NCBI RefSeq assembly: GCF_018138715.1
Contig: NZ_JAGSHX010000006.1
Span: 9,734,001 to 9,798,000 of the forward strand
DNA: 64,000 bases
Direction: 5' to 3'
DNA from: Streptomyces asiaticus
GTDB taxonomy: Bacteria; Actinomycetota; Actinomycetes; Streptomycetales; Streptomycetaceae
A model generated the notes under the pieces. That model searched no databases, had not been told where the DNA came from, and was given only the letters and a program-made list of their open reading frames with translations. Both the position numbers and the translations under genes were made by a program. Positions 33,556-41,628 of this stretch are shown here, one piece after another (within the stretch, counting starts at the first letter, position 1; each line of letters opens with the position of its first letter).

Positions 33556-34580
33556 GCCAGCTCCTTCTTCGCCCGGGCCAGGAAGCCCTCCAACGACGGG
33601 TCCCAGGCGGCTTCGGCGCCGGTCGTCACCAGAAACGCGTCGACTCCGAGCTCCCGGTACCGGCCGAGGGTGTCCAGGACGCGCTCCTCGGTGCCGACGA
33701 GCGCCTGGGAGTTGGCGAAGCCGCCCAGGAGCTTGGTCAGCCCGGTCCAGAAGCAGTCGTCGTGCAGCTCGTGGTCGGTGAGCGCGAGAGCCCGTTGCCG
33801 CCCGACGGAGGTGTCGGTCGACGACGAGCGCAGGAAGGCCGGGGTTCCGGCGGCCTCGGCGATCCGCCGCTCCACGGCCCGGGCCCGGGCCCAGGCGTCG
33901 TCGTCGGTGTCGCCGATGAACAGGCGCAGGCTCAGCGAGAACCGCATGGCACGGCCGTGGTGTTCGGCCGCCGCGGTGACCCGGTCGATGCGCTCCTTCG
34001 TGCCGGCGAGCGGTTCCCCCCACAGCATGTACAGGTCGGCGTGGCGGGCGCCGAAGTCCACGGCGTCGGCGCTCTCGCCGCCCATGAAGATGGGCACCTG
34101 GCCCTGCACCGGCTTGTTCCGCAGGTTCACCGCCTCGGCCGTGTAGTACTCGCCGTGGTGGTCGAAGGGTTCGGTCTCGGTCCAGGCACGGCGGATGATG
34201 TCGAGGTACTCGACCGCCCGCCGGTAGCGGTCGGCCTTGGGCAGGTCGTCCGACTCGCGGCGCAGGTCCTTGTCGGAGCCGCCCACGACCACGTTGATGG
34301 CGAGCCTGCCCCGGGCGAGTACGTCGAGGGTGGCGAAGTAGCGCGCGGCGGCCACCGGCGCCATCACGCCCGGACGGTGCGCGACGATGGGCGAGAACTT
34401 CTCCGACATCGCCAGCGCGAACGGTGCGGTGGCGTGGTTGTGCGGCCAGGTGGCGGAGTACCCGAGCAGGACCCGGTCGATGACCTGCGAGCGGTCCAGT
34501 TCCCGGATCCTGGAGATCATGAGGTCGGGGTCGGTTTCGCCGGTCTGGAGGGGCTGTAGCCCGGTGAGGAATTCGACCAT
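33552..34580 (-). CDS. LLM-class (bacterial luciferase-like) FMNH2-dependent monooxygenase, SsuD-type
   Basis: A 342-residue monooxygenase of the SsuD group: SQVIDRVLLGYSATWPHNHATAPFALAMSEKFSPIVAHRPGVMAPVAAARYFATLDVLARGRLAINVVVGGSDKDLRRESDDLPKADRYRRAVEYLDIIRRAW is the core alkanesulfonate monooxygenase-like pattern, and PIFMGGESADAVDFGARHADLYMLWGE follows. It needs reduced FMN from a separate reductase, most likely the one at 28187-28696 with the same operator. SsuD enzymes cleave C-S bonds of sulfonates; related enzymes oxidise sulfones or ketones, so the chemistry is open. It follows the thioesterase by 7 bp. Confidence 0.9.
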   Translation of the reverse strand: MVEFLTGLQPLQTGETDPDLMISRIRELDRSQVIDRVLLGYSATWPHNHATAPFALAMSEKFSPIVAHRPGVMAPVAAARYFATLDVLARGRLAINVVVGGSDKDLRRESDDLPKADRYRRAVEYLDIIRRAWTETEPFDHHGEYYTAEAVNLRNKPVQGQVPIFMGGESADAVDFGARHADLYMLWGEPLAGTKERIDRVTAAAEHHGRAMRFSLSLRLFIGDTDDDAWARARAVERRIAEAAGTPAFLRSSSTDTSVGRQRALALTDHELHDDCFWTGLTKLLGGFANSQALVGTEERVLDTLGRYRELGVDAFLVTTGAEAAWDPSLEGFLARAKKELA

Positions 34581-34587
34581 GGCGTTG

Positions 34588-35109
34588 TCAGCTTTCTGTG
34601 CGGGGTCCGTTGGGGGACGGTGATCGGCGGGCGAGCCAGGCTTCGTGGCGGGCGAAGTGGTGTGGTCGGCGTGTCCGCAGTTCGGCCCGTGCGGTGGCCA
34701 GCGCCGTACCGGAGAGCGTCATTTCGGCGGACACGTCCCACTGCCTTCCGGTGTGCCGCTCGATCCGTGCCAGGACGGCCACGGGCCGCCCGACCGGGAC
34801 CGGGCGGAGGTAGCGGATCGTCAGCGACTTCGTGACCAGCCGCGGTTCGATCCGCAGCGCGACGACGTTGAGCGCGTCGTCGAACACCGCGGCGGTCCAG
34901 CCGCCGTGCGCGACGCCGGGCCCGCCGTGCCAGAACGGTGGGCAGACGACCTCGAACCGCACCGCGTCGTCCCGCACCTCGGCGATCTCGACGCCCAGGC
35001 GGCAGGTGTCGTGCGGAGCGCAGCCGCCGCACAGGAGCCGGCCGGACGGGGAGGGCTCGATCGCGAAGGCGTCGGGGTCCTCCGCCAGGGCGTCGGGGTC
35101 CTCAGCCAC
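34588..35109 (-). CDS. Hotdog-fold thioesterase (PaaI-like)
   Basis: A 173-residue hotdog protein. The active region VCPPFWHGGPGVAHGGWTAAVFDDALNVVAL has the usual HGG with an acidic residue in the following helix, and TKSLTIRYLRPVPVGRPVAVLARIER completes the fold. The N-terminal 50 residues hold a Cys cluster (LLCGGCAPHDTC). GTG 35109 is chosen: GGAGG is about 6 bases upstream and it overlaps the Ldh2 gene end by 8 bp. It should hydrolyse an acyl-CoA, perhaps to release CoA at the end or from a dead-end product of the pathway. Confidence 0.85.
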   Translation of the reverse strand: MAEDPDALAEDPDAFAIEPSPSGRLLCGGCAPHDTCRLGVEIAEVRDDAVRFEVVCPPFWHGGPGVAHGGWTAAVFDDALNVVALRIEPRLVTKSLTIRYLRPVPVGRPVAVLARIERHTGRQWDVSAEMTLSGTALATARAELRTRRPHHFARHEAWLARRSPSPNGPRTES

Positions 35110-36094
35110 CCGCGGCCTCCTTGCGCAGGGCCGCCACCACCGCTTCGGGCACGTCGATGGCACCGCGCCGAAGCGTCTCGTTCCGTCGGGTCGCCGAGCG
35201 GTCGAACGGCATCCGCACCGCGTGGCCGTCCTCGACGGGACGGGTGGCGCGGACCCATTCCGCGAAGGCCGCGACCCGCTGTCGGTAGTCGTCCGGGTCG
35301 GTGAGCACGCCGGGATCGACCAGCACCACGAAGAAGCCGCAGTCCGAAACGCCCGGCGGGTCGGCGGCCGCCCCGGTCATCATGCCGAGCAGCTGGACGA
35401 CCAGGGCGAGCCCGGAGCCCTTGTGGGCGCCCCAGACGCCGAACGCGCCCTCGAGTGCGGCGGCCGGGTCGAGCGTCGGAGCCCCGGCCGCGTCGTAGGC
35501 CTGGCCGGGGGCGAGCTTCTCTCCGAGCCGCGCCTTCAGCCGCACCTCCCCGTACATCACGGCGGAGGTACCGATGTCCCAGATGATCGGAGTCGGGGTG
35601 GCCGGGAACCCGAACGCGATCGGATTGGTGCCGAACCGGGCTTCGGTGCCGCCGTGCGGGGCCACCACCGCCGGTCCGCTGCCCGCGATCATCCCGGCGA
35701 GCCCGGCGGCCGCGGCCTTCTCCAGGTAGTACGAGAACATCCCGGTGTACCAGGTGTTGTGCGCGCCGACTACCGCGACTCCCTGGGCGCGGGCCCTCGC
35801 CATGGCCAGCCGCAGCGCGTGCATGCCGACGAGGTAGCCCACCTGGTCGCCGCCGTCCACGGTGGCGGACACCGGCGTCTCGGCGACGACCCGGATGGGT
35901 CGCGGCGGCGCCTCGGTCGTGCGGATGCGCTCCGCTATGGACAGCGCGCGGGCGAGCCCGCCGAAGGACAGTCCGCGCAGTTCGCAGTCGAGCAGGTGGT
36001 CAGCGATGGTCTCGGCGGCCCCGGCGGAATGCCCGCAGGCGGTCATCGCGGCCGCGACGAGTGCGCGGGCATCGGGGAGGGACAGAGCCGTCAT
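35102..36094 (-). CDS. Ldh2-family NAD(P)-dependent malate/lactate/ureidoglycolate dehydrogenase
   Basis: A 330-residue member of the Ldh2/MDH2 oxidoreductase family, unrelated to classic Rossmann MDH. Typical stretches are GVAVVGAHNTWYTGMFSYYLEKAAAAGLAGMIAGSGPAVVAPHGGTEARFGTNPIAFGFP, DIGTSAVMYGEV and GVWGAHKGSGLALVVQLLGMMTGA. The family oxidises 2-hydroxy acids or reduces imines such as delta-1-pyrroline-2-carboxylate. ATG 36094 has GGAGG 7 bases upstream. It is the first gene of the operon and follows a promoter masked by the triple AGCATGCT operator. Confidence 0.9.
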   Translation of the reverse strand: MTALSLPDARALVAAAMTACGHSAGAAETIADHLLDCELRGLSFGGLARALSIAERIRTTEAPPRPIRVVAETPVSATVDGGDQVGYLVGMHALRLAMARARAQGVAVVGAHNTWYTGMFSYYLEKAAAAGLAGMIAGSGPAVVAPHGGTEARFGTNPIAFGFPATPTPIIWDIGTSAVMYGEVRLKARLGEKLAPGQAYDAAGAPTLDPAAALEGAFGVWGAHKGSGLALVVQLLGMMTGAAADPPGVSDCGFFVVLVDPGVLTDPDDYRQRVAAFAEWVRATRPVEDGHAVRMPFDRSATRRNETLRRGAIDVPEAVVAALRKEAAGG

Positions 36095-36132
36095 GAGCCG
36101 ACCTCCACGGTGAGGGAGCTGGGGATTCCGTA

Positions 36133-36179
36133 AGCATGCTGCGACAATATAAGCATGCGTACTAGATGGCAAGCATGCT
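36133..36179 (-). promoter_or_regulatory. Promoter with triple AGCATGC operator for the 29388-36094 operon
   Basis: AGCATGCT at 36133-36140 and 36172-36179 and a variant AGCATGCG at 36152-36159 repeat every 19-20 bp. On the minus strand TTGCCA (36172-36167) and TATTGT (36149-36144) are 17 bp apart, a good promoter wholly covered by the sites. The array copies that at 28692-28739 beside the MarR gene, so one MarR repressor probably controls both units. Confidence 0.8.
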
Positions 36180-36269
36180 GATACCTCGGAGGGCTGTCGA
36201 GGGGTGTGTGCCCGCAGGGGTGGCGAGGGGTGCATCCCCGGGGATCGTTGGCAGATCCCCGGGGCGGGG

Positions 36270-36668
36270 TCACATCACGGCGTCGGTCTGGAGCGGGCCC
36301 GCGGTGACGCGGAGTGTCCGGACGCGGACCGGCTCTTCCCGGTCGAGGTAGAAGATGTGCATGAACGGGGCGCGCACCACCTGGTCCGGCGCGCTCTTCT
36401 TGGCCATGGTCGCCTCGCCGCGCAGCAGGCGGACGCCATCGCCTGCGGCCCAGAACTCCAGAACCTCGTGGGTGATGTTCAGTGGCTCGTCGATCTTGAC
36501 GAAGAACGCCTTGATGGCCTCGGCGCCGTGGATGTGCGCGGTGCCGAAGTACATCTCGGTGTCCTCGGTCAGCGGCGCGAAGCCCTCGTCGAAGTCCAGG
36601 GTGTCGATGGCGTCCATGAACTTCAGGATCCAGTCGGGCACGGATGTCGCGTGTGCGGTGTCTGTCAT
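36270..36668 (-). CDS. SnoaL/NTF2-like protein
   Basis: A 132-residue protein with the SnoaL-like (NTF2 fold) pattern: WILKFMDAIDTLDFDEGFAPLTEDTEMYFGTAHIHGAEAIKAFF at the N-terminus and a beta-sheet half ending in FMHIFYLDREEPVRVRTLRVT. Family members are small isomerases, cyclases or ligand-binding proteins; the function here is not known. ATG 36668 directly abuts a palindromic operator and has no ribosome site. The HxlR regulator gene lies upstream on the same strand. Confidence 0.82.
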   Translation of the reverse strand: MTDTAHATSVPDWILKFMDAIDTLDFDEGFAPLTEDTEMYFGTAHIHGAEAIKAFFVKIDEPLNITHEVLEFWAAGDGVRLLRGEATMAKKSAPDQVVRAPFMHIFYLDREEPVRVRTLRVTAGPLQTDAVM

Positions 36669-36669
36669 G

Positions 36670-36707
36670 CTAGTAGCGTAACGCTACTAGTTTCAGATCG
36701 CTACTAG
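36670..36707. promoter_or_regulatory. Palindrome plus extra half-site upstream of the SnoaL-like gene
   Basis: CTAGTAGCG and CGCTACTAG (36670-36690, 3-bp centre) form a perfect inverted repeat one base from the start codon, and CGCTACTAG recurs at 36699-36707. Three identical 9-bp half-sites so close to the start point to an operator. The nearby HxlR protein is the best candidate to bind it. Confidence 0.65.
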
Positions 36708-36748
36708 TGTGCGGGTCGCGTCGCCCTCGGGCCCTCGGGGTGAGGTGG

Positions 36749-37210
36749 TCAGCGGGCGCCACCTTCCTCGGCGGGCACCGGCCGCAGGGTCGATGCCTCG
36801 ACCGGCTGATGGCAGCTGCTGCACGCGAGGTACGGATTGGTCGGGTTGCCGCACACCGTGTGCATCAGTGGGTGACGGCTGATGTCGCTGTCGGTCGCAT
36901 GGCTCTCGGCCCAGCGCGTGATGGCCGCGATGGCGGGAACGACGAGTTCACGGGCGCTGTCGGTGAGCTCGTACTCGTACCACGGCTTGTCGGAGCGGTA
37001 GGCGCGTTTGGTGAGCAGGCCCAGTTCGGTCAGGCTGTTCAGCCGCGCGGTGAGGATGTTCGCCGAGATGCCCAGCGCTCGCTTGAGCTCGCCGAACCGG
37101 CCGACGCCGAAGAACACCTCCCGCAGGATCTGGTAGTTCCAGCGTTCGGAGATCGCGGCCAGGAACTCCTGGCCGTGCTGGAAGGTGACGCGGTTCCCGT
37201 GGTCGGGCAC
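36749..37210 (-). CDS. HxlR-family transcriptional regulator with C-terminal Cys motif
   Basis: A 153-residue winged-helix protein of the HxlR (DUF24) family: GQEFLAAISERWNYQILREVFFGVGRFGELKRALGISANILTARLNSLTELGLLTKRAY is diagnostic. A C-terminal VCGN...ACSSCHQP segment adds three Cys and could bind metal or sense redox. GTG 37210 is chosen, with AAGGAG about 8 bases upstream. The likely target is the SnoaL-like gene just downstream and possibly its own promoter, where CCGGTAG and CTACCGG arms are seen around 37232-37280. Confidence 0.87.
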   Translation of the reverse strand: MPDHGNRVTFQHGQEFLAAISERWNYQILREVFFGVGRFGELKRALGISANILTARLNSLTELGLLTKRAYRSDKPWYEYELTDSARELVVPAIAAITRWAESHATDSDISRHPLMHTVCGNPTNPYLACSSCHQPVEASTLRPVPAEEGGAR

Positions 37211-37394
37211 GGCTTCTCTCCTTGGGTGACCCCGGTAGTGGTCTTGAATCGAAAGTAGTCTTGCAATGCTACCGGAGTCCGTGCCGAGATACCCAAGCCC
37301 CGCCGCTTGCACGGGAGTTGTGCCATCGAGATCAAATCACTGCTTTAATTGGGTAGCTGATCTTGAGCCCCGGCCCCTCGGAAAGGCAGCCCTG

Positions 37395-37766
37395 ATGTCC
37401 CCGGTCCTCTACTCGTCCCGCTCCCGTTCCGAGGTCCCGTTCGAGGCTGCCGACGCCGGTGTGCTCCGCGTCATGTCCAACTCGCGCACTCCGGTGTTCT
37501 GCACCGTGCACGCGAGTGGACGACGCCGGTACGGCTACTGGCAGCCGTACGACTCCGTCACCAACAGGGGCGGCTGCTACGTCGCGCTGCCCACCCCGGT
37601 ATGCGACAGGCTGTACTCCCAGGGGCGGATCACCCTCGGTGAGCCCCTGGTGGATCCGGCCAAGACCACCTACCGCGTATGGCCCGCGCATGGCCCGGTC
37701 GCGCCGGTACGCATCCCGGCGTCGCGTCTGCCCGCGAGGGCGGTGGCACAGGTGCTCGCGGCCTGA
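37395..37766 (+). CDS. Uncharacterised 123-residue protein
   Basis: A small basic soluble protein (MSPVLYSSRSRSEVPFEAADAGVLRVMSNSRTPVFCTVHASGRRRYGYWQPYDSV...). It has a proline-rich C-terminus and no signal peptide or membrane segment. I do not recognise a family. ATG 37395 has AAAGG upstream at about 9 bases. It is divergent from the HxlR gene and convergent with the MaoC gene; a 21-bp duplication includes its stop codon. Confidence 0.65.
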   Translation: MSPVLYSSRSRSEVPFEAADAGVLRVMSNSRTPVFCTVHASGRRRYGYWQPYDSVTNRGGCYVALPTPVCDRLYSQGRITLGEPLVDPAKTTYRVWPAHGPVAPVRIPASRLPARAVAQVLAA

Positions 37767-37799
37767 GTCAGACGTAGAGCGGCCTGAGTCAGACGTAGA
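37758..37799. repeat. 21-bp tandem duplication at two convergent stop codons
   Basis: A 21-bp unit beginning GCGGCCTGAGTCAGACG is repeated exactly twice (37758-37778 and 37779-37799). The first copy holds the stop of the plus-strand gene and the second holds the stop of the minus-strand MaoC gene; TGAGTCA can end either strand. Confidence 0.9.
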
Positions 37800-38244
37800 A
37801 GCGGGACAGGCTCCGCACCACGGCCGCGGGCTTCGTGCCGCCCTCCACCTCGATCGTGCCGTCGACGGTGATCTGGACGCCGCCGGGTACGTCCTCGACC
37901 GAGGTGAGCCGGGCCACGAGCCGTATGCGGGACCCGGCCTTCACCGGTGCGGGGAAGCGCACCTTGTCCAGGCCGTAGTTGACCTTGGTGGTCACACCCC
38001 GTACGTCCAGCAGTTGGGTGAAGAGGGGAATGAACAGGGACAACGTGAGATAGCCATGTGCGATCGGTGCGCCGAAGGGGCCCTGGGCCGCTCGCTCCGG
38101 GTCGGTGTGGATCCACTGGTGATCGCCGGTGGCATCGGCGAAGGTGTCGATGCGGTCCTGGGTGACCTCGATCCACTCGCTGGTGCCGAGGTCCGCGTCG
38201 GCGAGCTTCTTCAATTCGTCCAGGCCATTGACGGTGATGGTCAT
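37789..38244 (-). CDS. MaoC-like enoyl-CoA hydratase
   Basis: A 151-residue single hotdog dehydratase. The hydratase motif is seen as FADATGDHQWIHTDPERAAQGPFGAPIAHGYLTLSLFIPLF, with the catalytic Asp/His pair (D-HQWIH) conserved. It should hydrate an enoyl-CoA. The start overlaps the acyl-CoA ligase stop (ATGA) and it ends the operon that begins at 41570. Confidence 0.92.
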   Translation of the reverse strand: MTITVNGLDELKKLADADLGTSEWIEVTQDRIDTFADATGDHQWIHTDPERAAQGPFGAPIAHGYLTLSLFIPLFTQLLDVRGVTTKVNYGLDKVRFPAPVKAGSRIRLVARLTSVEDVPGGVQITVDGTIEVEGGTKPAAVVRSLSRFYV

Positions 38245-39767
38245 GAATCGGCTTCCTGTTCAGGGGCAGGGGTGCCGTAGCGGTCGCGCACCCGGGACTT
38301 GAGGAGCTTTCCGGAGGCGGTGCGCGGAAGTTCGTCCGCGACCACCACCGACTTGGGGATCTTGTATTTGGCGAGCCGCCCGGACAGCGATGCCAGCACC
38401 TGCTCCGGGTCGAGTTCGGCGCCCGCAGCCGGGACGACGACCGCGCGGGGCACCTCGCCCCATGTGTCGTCCGGGACACCGATCACCGCGCACTCGGCGA
38501 TGTCCGGGTGGGCGAGCAGGAGGTCCTCGATCTCGGCGGGGTAGACGTTCTCGCCACCGGAGATGATCACGTCCTTGATCCGGTCGACGATGTACACATA
38601 ACCGTCTTCGTCGACCCGCGCCGCGTCCCCGCTGCGGAACCAGCCGGCCGCGAAGGCGGCCTCCGTCTCCTCGGGCAGCCCCCAGTAGCCGGACATCACA
38701 TGTGGCCCGCGCACCACCACTTCGCCGGTCTCGCCGATGCCGACCGGGGTGAGGTCGGGCCGTACGACCCGTACGTCGCTGAAGAAGTGCGGTACGCCCG
38801 CCGAGCCCGCCTTGTCGACGGCGTGCTCGGCGTCCAGGAAGAGGGCGCCGGGCGCGGCCTCGGTCATGCCGTAGCCCTGGAGGAAGGTGAGCCCGCGCTC
38901 CTGGTAGGTGGCGATGAGCGGGGTCGGCACGGGCGATCCGCCGCAGGTGAGGATGCGGAGCGAGGACAGATCGGCGTTCGCCCAGCGGGGATGCCGGGCC
39001 ACCTGGCCGAACATCGTCGGCACTCCGAACATGAAGGTGATGCGATGCCGTTCGATCAGATCGAGGGTCGTCCCCGGGTCGAAGGACTCCACCAGGACGC
39101 AGGTGCCGCCCTTGAGCAGCACCGGCAAGGTGATCATGTTCAGGCCGGCGGTGTGGAACAGCGGGGCGGACACCAGGGCGCGCTCATCGGCGAACAGATC
39201 GTGGTCGACCAGCACATTGACGGCGTTCCAGATGATGTTGGCGTGGGTGAGCATCGCGCCCTTGGGGCGGCCGGTCGTCCCCGAGGTGTACATGATGAGG
39301 CAGGTGTCGTCGGGGGAGACCGGCTCGTCGATCGGCTCGGTCGGCGCGGCTGCCAGGATCTGTTCGTATGCGTCGCCGATCTCGACGCGGATCCGTACAT
39401 CGGTGCCGGCCGGCAGTCCGGCGACGAGCCCGGCGTGTGCGGCGCCGTGGATGAGGGCCTTGGCGCCGGAGTCGGCGAGCTGGTAGGCGATCTCGGGGCC
39501 GGTGAGCCGGGTGTTGAGGGGGACGAAGACGGCGCCGAGGAGCCCGGCGGCGAACAGGCCCTCCAGATAGGCGGGGTGGTTGGTGCCGAGATGGGCGATG
39601 CGGTCGCCACGCCTGACGCCCCGGGCGCGCAGGGCGTGGGCGAGGCGGGTGGTGCGGGTGTGCAGGGTGCGGTAGTCGGTCGACTGCTCGCCGTGGATCA
39701 GGGCGGTGCGGTGGGGGGTCTTACGGGCCCGGCGTGCGGGCCATGACCCCAGTCCCTCGTTGCGCAT
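38241..39767 (-). CDS. AMP-dependent acyl-CoA synthetase (fatty-acid-CoA ligase FadD3/menE-like)
   Basis: A 508-residue ANL enzyme: P-loop LIMYTSGTTGRPKGAMLTHAN, A5 FLQGYGMTEAAPG, A7-A8 GWFRSGDAARVDEDGYVYIVDRIKDVIISGGENVYPAEIE, catalytic Lys in RTASGKLLKSRVRDRY. It activates a carboxylic acid for the following MaoC and SDR steps. It follows the amidohydrolase by 10 bp and overlaps the MaoC gene, so the operon is tightly coupled. The acid is unknown; medium-chain or ring-derived acids are usual for this type. Confidence 0.9.
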   Translation of the reverse strand: MRNEGLGSWPARRARKTPHRTALIHGEQSTDYRTLHTRTTRLAHALRARGVRRGDRIAHLGTNHPAYLEGLFAAGLLGAVFVPLNTRLTGPEIAYQLADSGAKALIHGAAHAGLVAGLPAGTDVRIRVEIGDAYEQILAAAPTEPIDEPVSPDDTCLIMYTSGTTGRPKGAMLTHANIIWNAVNVLVDHDLFADERALVSAPLFHTAGLNMITLPVLLKGGTCVLVESFDPGTTLDLIERHRITFMFGVPTMFGQVARHPRWANADLSSLRILTCGGSPVPTPLIATYQERGLTFLQGYGMTEAAPGALFLDAEHAVDKAGSAGVPHFFSDVRVVRPDLTPVGIGETGEVVVRGPHVMSGYWGLPEETEAAFAAGWFRSGDAARVDEDGYVYIVDRIKDVIISGGENVYPAEIEDLLLAHPDIAECAVIGVPDDTWGEVPRAVVVPAAGAELDPEQVLASLSGRLAKYKIPKSVVVADELPRTASGKLLKSRVRDRYGTPAPEQEADS

Positions 39768-39777
39768 CTGACACCCC

Positions 39778-40653
39778 TTACGGTGTGGTCAGCCCGAGCA
39801 GCCGGGCCGCGTTCTCCTTGAGGATCTTCGGCTTGACCGCGTCCTTGATGGAGAGCTTGTCGAAGTCGGCCAGCCATCGGTCCGGGGTGAGCACGGGGAA
39901 GTCCGAACCGAACAGGACCTTGTCCTTCAGCAGCGTGTTGGCGTACTGCACAAGCTGCGGCGGGAAGTACTTCGGCGACCAGCCGGACAGGTCGATGTGC
40001 ACGCCGGGCTTGTGGGTCGCCACCGCCAGCGCCTCGTCCTGCCACGGGAACGACGGATGCGCCAGGATGATCTTCAGATGCGGGAAGTCGGCGGCCACGT
40101 CGTCCACATGGAGGGGGTTGGAGTACTTCAGGCGGATCCCACCCCCGCCGGGCACACCCGCGCCGATGCCGGTCTGGCCGGTGTGGAAGAGAGCGATGGT
40201 GCCGGTCTCCTCGATCACCTCGTACAGGCCGTACGCCACCGAGCGGTCGTCGGGGAAGAAGCCCTGGATGCTGGGGTGGAACTTGAAGCCCTTCACGCCG
40301 TACTCCTCGACCAGCCGCCGGGCCCGCTTTACGCCCGCCTTCCCCCGGAAGGGGTCGATGGAGGCGAAGGGGATGAGCACGTCCGCGTTGGCGGCGGCGG
40401 CCTCGGCGACCTCCTCGTTCGGGACGGGCTCGGTGCCGGTGGCGGACTCGGCGTCCACCGTGAAGATGACGGCGGCCATCCGCCGCTCGCGGTAGTAGGC
40501 GGCCGTCTCCTCGAGGGTGGGCTTCCGGTTGCCCTCGACCTTGAAGTAGCCGGCGGAGGCGTCGTGCAGAGCGTCGTCCAGGGAGGAGTGGCCCTTGGAG
40601 GACACCTCCGCGTGGGTGTGGACGTCGATGGCGACCAGATTCTCCAGGTCCAT
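39778..40653 (-). CDS. Amidohydrolase-2 family TIM-barrel hydrolase/decarboxylase
   Basis: A 291-residue metal-dependent hydrolase. Metal ligands appear as DVHTHAE near the N-terminus, GFKFHPSIQGFFP in the middle, IILAHPSFPW and LFGSDFPVLTPDRW near the C-terminus, the layout of ACMSD-like decarboxylases and related lactone hydrolases. It overlaps the SDR stop at ATG 40653. In such operons these proteins often decarboxylate or hydrolyse a ring-cleavage intermediate. Confidence 0.88.
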   Translation of the reverse strand: MDLENLVAIDVHTHAEVSSKGHSSLDDALHDASAGYFKVEGNRKPTLEETAAYYRERRMAAVIFTVDAESATGTEPVPNEEVAEAAAANADVLIPFASIDPFRGKAGVKRARRLVEEYGVKGFKFHPSIQGFFPDDRSVAYGLYEVIEETGTIALFHTGQTGIGAGVPGGGGIRLKYSNPLHVDDVAADFPHLKIILAHPSFPWQDEALAVATHKPGVHIDLSGWSPKYFPPQLVQYANTLLKDKVLFGSDFPVLTPDRWLADFDKLSIKDAVKPKILKENAARLLGLTTP

Positions 40654-41570
40654 CACGCCTCCGGGGTCTTCGGCGCGGGGATGCCCACCGTCTGCGGCTC
40701 GGCGCCGACCGATGTGGGCCAGGCGTCGGCGAGGGCCTCGGGGGTCCAGCCGCCGTCGGCGTAGGCGGCCCGGATCTCCTGCGGATGCGACCAGAGCGCC
40801 ACCTTGTCGCCGCCGATGCCGACGCACTGGCCGGTGATGCCGCGGGCGGCTTCGGAGGCCAGGAAGGCGACGAGGCCGGCGCAGTCCTCCGGGGTGCCGA
40901 ATCCCTCGCCCTTGCGCAGGAAGTCCGGCAGCGGTTCACCGTTCCTGAGGGCTTCCACATACGGGGCGAAGGCGGGAATGGTCTCGGTCATCGCGGTGGC
41001 GGCGACCGGCACGATCGCGTTGACGGTGATGTTCGCGCGGGACAGCTCCATGGACCAGGTGCGGGCCATGGCGGCGATTCCGGCCTTGGCGGCGGCGTAG
41101 TTGGTCTGGCCGAAGTTGCCGCGCTGCCCGGCCGGGGAGCCGACGAGGACGAGTGTGCCGCCTTCGCCCTGCTCGCGCATGCGCACGGCGGCGGCGCGGG
41201 CGCAGGTGAAGGTGGCTCGCAGATGGGTCGTGATGACCGTGTCGAAGTCCTCGTCGGTCATCTTCCACAGCACCTTGTCGCGCAGGATGCCCGCGTTGGT
41301 GACCAGGACGTCGAGCCGGCCGAACTCCTCGACGGCACGGCTCACCAGCCGGTCCGCGGCCTCCGCGGAGCCGACCGGGACCACCTCGGCCACGGCGGTG
41401 CCACCGGCCTCGGTGATGGACTTGACGGCCCGTTCGGCCACGGCTTCGTCGACGTCGTTGACGACCACGGACGCGCCGTGGGCGGCGAGGGCGTGTGCGT
41501 AGGCGAGGCCGAGACCCCGGCCGCTACCGGTGACGACGGCGGCCTTGCCGGTCAGATCGATGGTGGGCAC
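40653..41570 (-). CDS. Short-chain dehydrogenase (FabG/hydroxyacyl-CoA dehydrogenase-like)
   Basis: A 305-residue SDR with cofactor motif TGSGRGLGLAYAHALAAHGA, NAG motif (TNAGILRDKVLWKM), and catalytic Ser and YxxxK (GSPAGQRGNFGQTNYAAAKAG). The RDKxxxKM sequence is typical of SDRs acting on 3-hydroxyacyl-CoA, as in peroxisomal multifunctional enzymes. GTG 41570 is chosen because GAAGGGA lies 7 bases ahead. It is the first gene of the operon, with a good promoter at 41629-41657. Confidence 0.9.
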   Translation of the reverse strand: MPTIDLTGKAAVVTGSGRGLGLAYAHALAAHGASVVVNDVDEAVAERAVKSITEAGGTAVAEVVPVGSAEAADRLVSRAVEEFGRLDVLVTNAGILRDKVLWKMTDEDFDTVITTHLRATFTCARAAAVRMREQGEGGTLVLVGSPAGQRGNFGQTNYAAAKAGIAAMARTWSMELSRANITVNAIVPVAATAMTETIPAFAPYVEALRNGEPLPDFLRKGEGFGTPEDCAGLVAFLASEAARGITGQCVGIGGDKVALWSHPQEIRAAYADGGWTPEALADAWPTSVGAEPQTVGIPAPKTPEA

Positions 41571-41628
41571 GAGCGGGTCCCTTCGCATGGGGTGCGTCTG
41601 TGCCGCGCCGGGTGCGGCGGCGAGATCG

